Assembly (NCBI GenBank): GCA_047605605.1
Contig: JASGFG010000016.1
Span: 1-53,313, forward strand
Direction: 5' to 3'
DNA: 53,313 bases
DNA from: JAATGA01 sp047605605
Lineage (GTDB): Bacteria; Pseudomonadota; Alphaproteobacteria; Rhodobacterales; Rhodobacteraceae
Part shown: piece after piece, positions 52,260 through 53,313 of the stretch
Layout of the letters: each line of letters opens with the position of its first letter
Position numbering within the stretch: the first letter of the stretch is position 1
The notes under the pieces: generated by a model
What the model was told of the DNA's origin: nothing
Databases searched by the model: none
The model's input: the letters and a program-made list of their open reading frames with translations, nothing else
Position numbers and translations under genes: made by a program

Positions 52260-52288
52260 CCTGATCAAATCAGCCCTGATCACATCAG
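52260..52288. repeat. Two tandem CTGAT-nnn-ATCAG palindromes
   Basis: CTGATCAAATCAG (52260-52272) and CTGATCACATCAG (52276-52288) differ at one base and are spaced 16 bp centre to centre. They lie between the cinA stop and the end of the Crp/Fnr gene, the second running into that gene's last codons. Purpose unknown. Confidence 0.6.
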
Positions 52289-53005
52289 CGGTCGCGGCTC
52301 GGGCGGGTCGGGCAGTCGGGCCAGAGCCTCCAGCGCCTTGGGGTCGCGCACCGTCAGCCGCCCCTCGGCCCAGGAGACCAGACCCGCCTCGCGCAGGCGC
52401 GCCAGCGTCTTGTTGGTATGCACCAGCGACAGGCCAAGCGCATCGGCCAGATCCTGCTGGCGATAGGGAAAGGGCACCCATCCCGCCGAGGCGAGGCCCA
52501 GCACCGCCAGCCGCCGCCAGATCTGGACGAAGGCCCAGGCGATGCGCTCGGCCGCGTCGCGCTGACCGATGGTGGTCAGCGCATCGCCCAGAAAATGCTC
52601 CTCGACCGAGGCAAGCCAGGTCAGGGCAAAGGCCCGTTCGGGGTGGTTGCGGTAAAGCATCCATAGATCTCCCCGGTCAAAGACACACAGGCGCATCCGG
52701 GTCGTCGCCTCGAACGTGTGCTTCATCTCGCCCATCACGGCGGCCTGAAGGCCGATGAAATCGCCCGGAAAGGCAAAGTTCACCACCTGCCGCCGCCCGT
52801 CCTCCAATGTCTTGTAACGCAGGCCGACCCCATCCAGCACGGTGAACATCTGCGGCGAGGCGCTGCCTTCCAGCAGGATGGTCGTGCCCGCATCCACCAC
52901 AAGCTCGCCCCGCTTCATGCGCTGCATGAAGGCCACTTCCGCATCGGTCATCGGCACGAAGCAGGGCAGATGGCGCAGGGGGCAGTCGACGCAGGGGGTT
53001 GTCAT
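52280..53005 (-). CDS. Crp/Fnr-family regulator with FNR-like cysteine pattern
   Basis: A 241-residue cNMP-fold regulator: effector domain about 20-140 (GTTILLEGSASPQMFTVLDG, FAFPGDFIGLQAAVMGEMKH), dimer helix, and winged helix with YRQQDLADALGLSLVHTNKT and LARLREAGLV (about 187-216). Cysteines at 5, 8, 15 and 107 parallel C20, C23, C29 and C122 of E. coli FNR, suggesting a possible [4Fe-4S] oxygen sensor; the second gap is six residues, not five. The recognition helix SLVHTNKTL lacks the Glu-Ser-Arg set of FNR, so the DNA site should differ. ATG at 53005; a TTG at 53023 is less likely. Confidence 0.87.
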   Translation of the reverse strand: MTTPCVDCPLRHLPCFVPMTDAEVAFMQRMKRGELVVDAGTTILLEGSASPQMFTVLDGVGLRYKTLEDGRRQVVNFAFPGDFIGLQAAVMGEMKHTFEATTRMRLCVFDRGDLWMLYRNHPERAFALTWLASVEEHFLGDALTTIGQRDAAERIAWAFVQIWRRLAVLGLASAGWVPFPYRQQDLADALGLSLVHTNKTLARLREAGLVSWAEGRLTVRDPKALEALARLPDPPEPRPLM

Positions 53006-53083
53006 CCGATGCGGCCTTGGCAAGCGGGCTATGTCACAGTTTAATGCGGGACACTGGTTTTCGTTCCATCACTGTCGCGAAAA

Positions 53084-53101
53084 ATCGGGGCGATTCCCGA
53101 T
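53084..53101. promoter_or_regulatory. Inverted repeat upstream of the last gene
   Basis: ATCGGG and CCCGAT flank GCGATT in the 120-bp divergent gap between the Crp/Fnr gene and the truncated gene, 24 bp before the latter's start. It is either an operator or a leader stem. Confidence 0.35.
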
Positions 53102-53125
53102 GTGCTTCGGATCTGCGGTTCAGGA

Positions 53126-53313
53126 ATGTCGGAAAAAACCTATACCCCCCGTGATACGACCGATACCCCCGCGCCCTTTCTGGTGATGGAACCCAATCCC
53201 ATCATCGCGGCGGATATCGTGCAGTCCATCGCCGAATGTCCGGGCGGCGGGTTGGCCAGTGTCGTGCGCGACCGGACCGCCGCCGAGGCGGAGCTGGCCC
53301 GGCCCGGCCCGCG
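53126..53313 (+). CDS. Hypothetical protein, possibly receiver-like; cut by window end
   Basis: ATG at 53126 with CAGGA upstream opens a frame that runs off the window (62 codons seen). After a Thr/Pro-rich start (MSEKTYTPRDTTDTPAPF), the text LVMEPNPIIAADIVQSIAEC resembles the first strand and helix of a response-regulator receiver domain, where an acidic residue follows the strand. The evidence is too short for a firm family. Third-position GC use is like that of neighbouring genes. Confidence 0.55.
   Translation, partial: MSEKTYTPRDTTDTPAPFLVMEPNPIIAADIVQSIAECPGGGLASVVRDRTAAEAELARPGP

Noticed and set aside
53006..53125. A CRP/FNR box in the divergent gap before the Crp/Fnr gene
   Set aside because: Neither TTGAT-N4-ATCAA nor TGTGA-N6-TCACA is present; only half-site-like TGTCACA occurs, which is not enough.

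Overview
The window is a GC-rich, densely coded chromosomal segment typical of a Rhodobacteraceae/Paracoccaceae alphaproteobacterium. Three things suggest this: the nifR3-ntrB-ntrC-ntrY-ntrX-trkA-hfq-hflX order known from Rhodobacter and its relatives, a fused ispDF gene, and NtrC-type regulators without the sigma54-contact loop as described for Rhodobacter capsulatus. I see no rRNA, tRNA, CRISPR array, transposase, integrase or phage gene. Most of the content is core metabolism and regulation. Novelty is concentrated in the intergenic DNA and in a few regulators.

Layout. 0-6.3 kb: malate synthase G and an overlapping GNAT acetyltransferase (+); D-lyxose isomerase and a PuuD-like class I glutamine-amidotransferase hydrolase (-); a copper-type DUF305 periplasmic protein behind a CueR-like operator (+); a class V aminotransferase (-). 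6.6-13.1 kb: pyruvate carboxylase and a DHA2-type MFS exporter (-), then a divergent MarR regulator overlapping a proC-like gene (+). 13.3-17.2 kb: PcrA/UvrD helicase, FucU-like mutarotase and ribokinase (+). 17.4-22.8 kb: typA, two tandem YitT paralogues and the psuK/psuG pseudouridine catabolic pair (-). 23.1-24.9 kb: rpsB-tsf (+) with promoter, structured leader and terminator. 25.0-26.3 kb: a solo LuxR-type regulator followed by a candidate structured small RNA (-). 26.4-37.4 kb: a complete glycogen operon glgP-glgB-glgC-glgA-glgX-pgm (-). 37.7-39.7 kb: a PqiA-like membrane protein (+), then hfq-hflX (-). 39.8-50.0 kb: dusB(nifR3)-ntrB-ntrC-ntrY-ntrX-trkA-trkH (-). 50.2-52.2 kb: ispDF-pgpA-cinA (+), divergent from nifR3. 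52.3-53.3 kb: a Crp/Fnr regulator (-) and the start of a gene cut by the window edge (+).

How it works together. The glycogen operon carries synthesis (GlgC, GlgA, GlgB), degradation (GlgP, GlgX) and the link to glycolysis (Pgm), with 4-bp stop/start overlaps at three of its five junctions. The ntr block carries two sensor/regulator pairs for nitrogen status followed by a potassium uptake system and the RNA chaperone Hfq. Small catabolic pairs (lyxose isomerase, FucU/RbsK, PsuK/PsuG) handle sugars and nucleosides.

Most worth a second look: a repeat family of GGATATTT-type arms that in two places forms a ~135-bp composite element of conserved architecture; three tandem palindromes all centred on TTTGAA; a ~225-nt multi-hairpin candidate sRNA with its own terminator beside a LuxR solo whose AHL-contact Asp is replaced by Thr; the CueR-type operator in front of the DUF305 gene; a probable non-AUG start for hflX; and an FNR-like four-cysteine pattern in a regulator with a non-FNR recognition helix. 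None of these was checked against a database; all are read from sequence.
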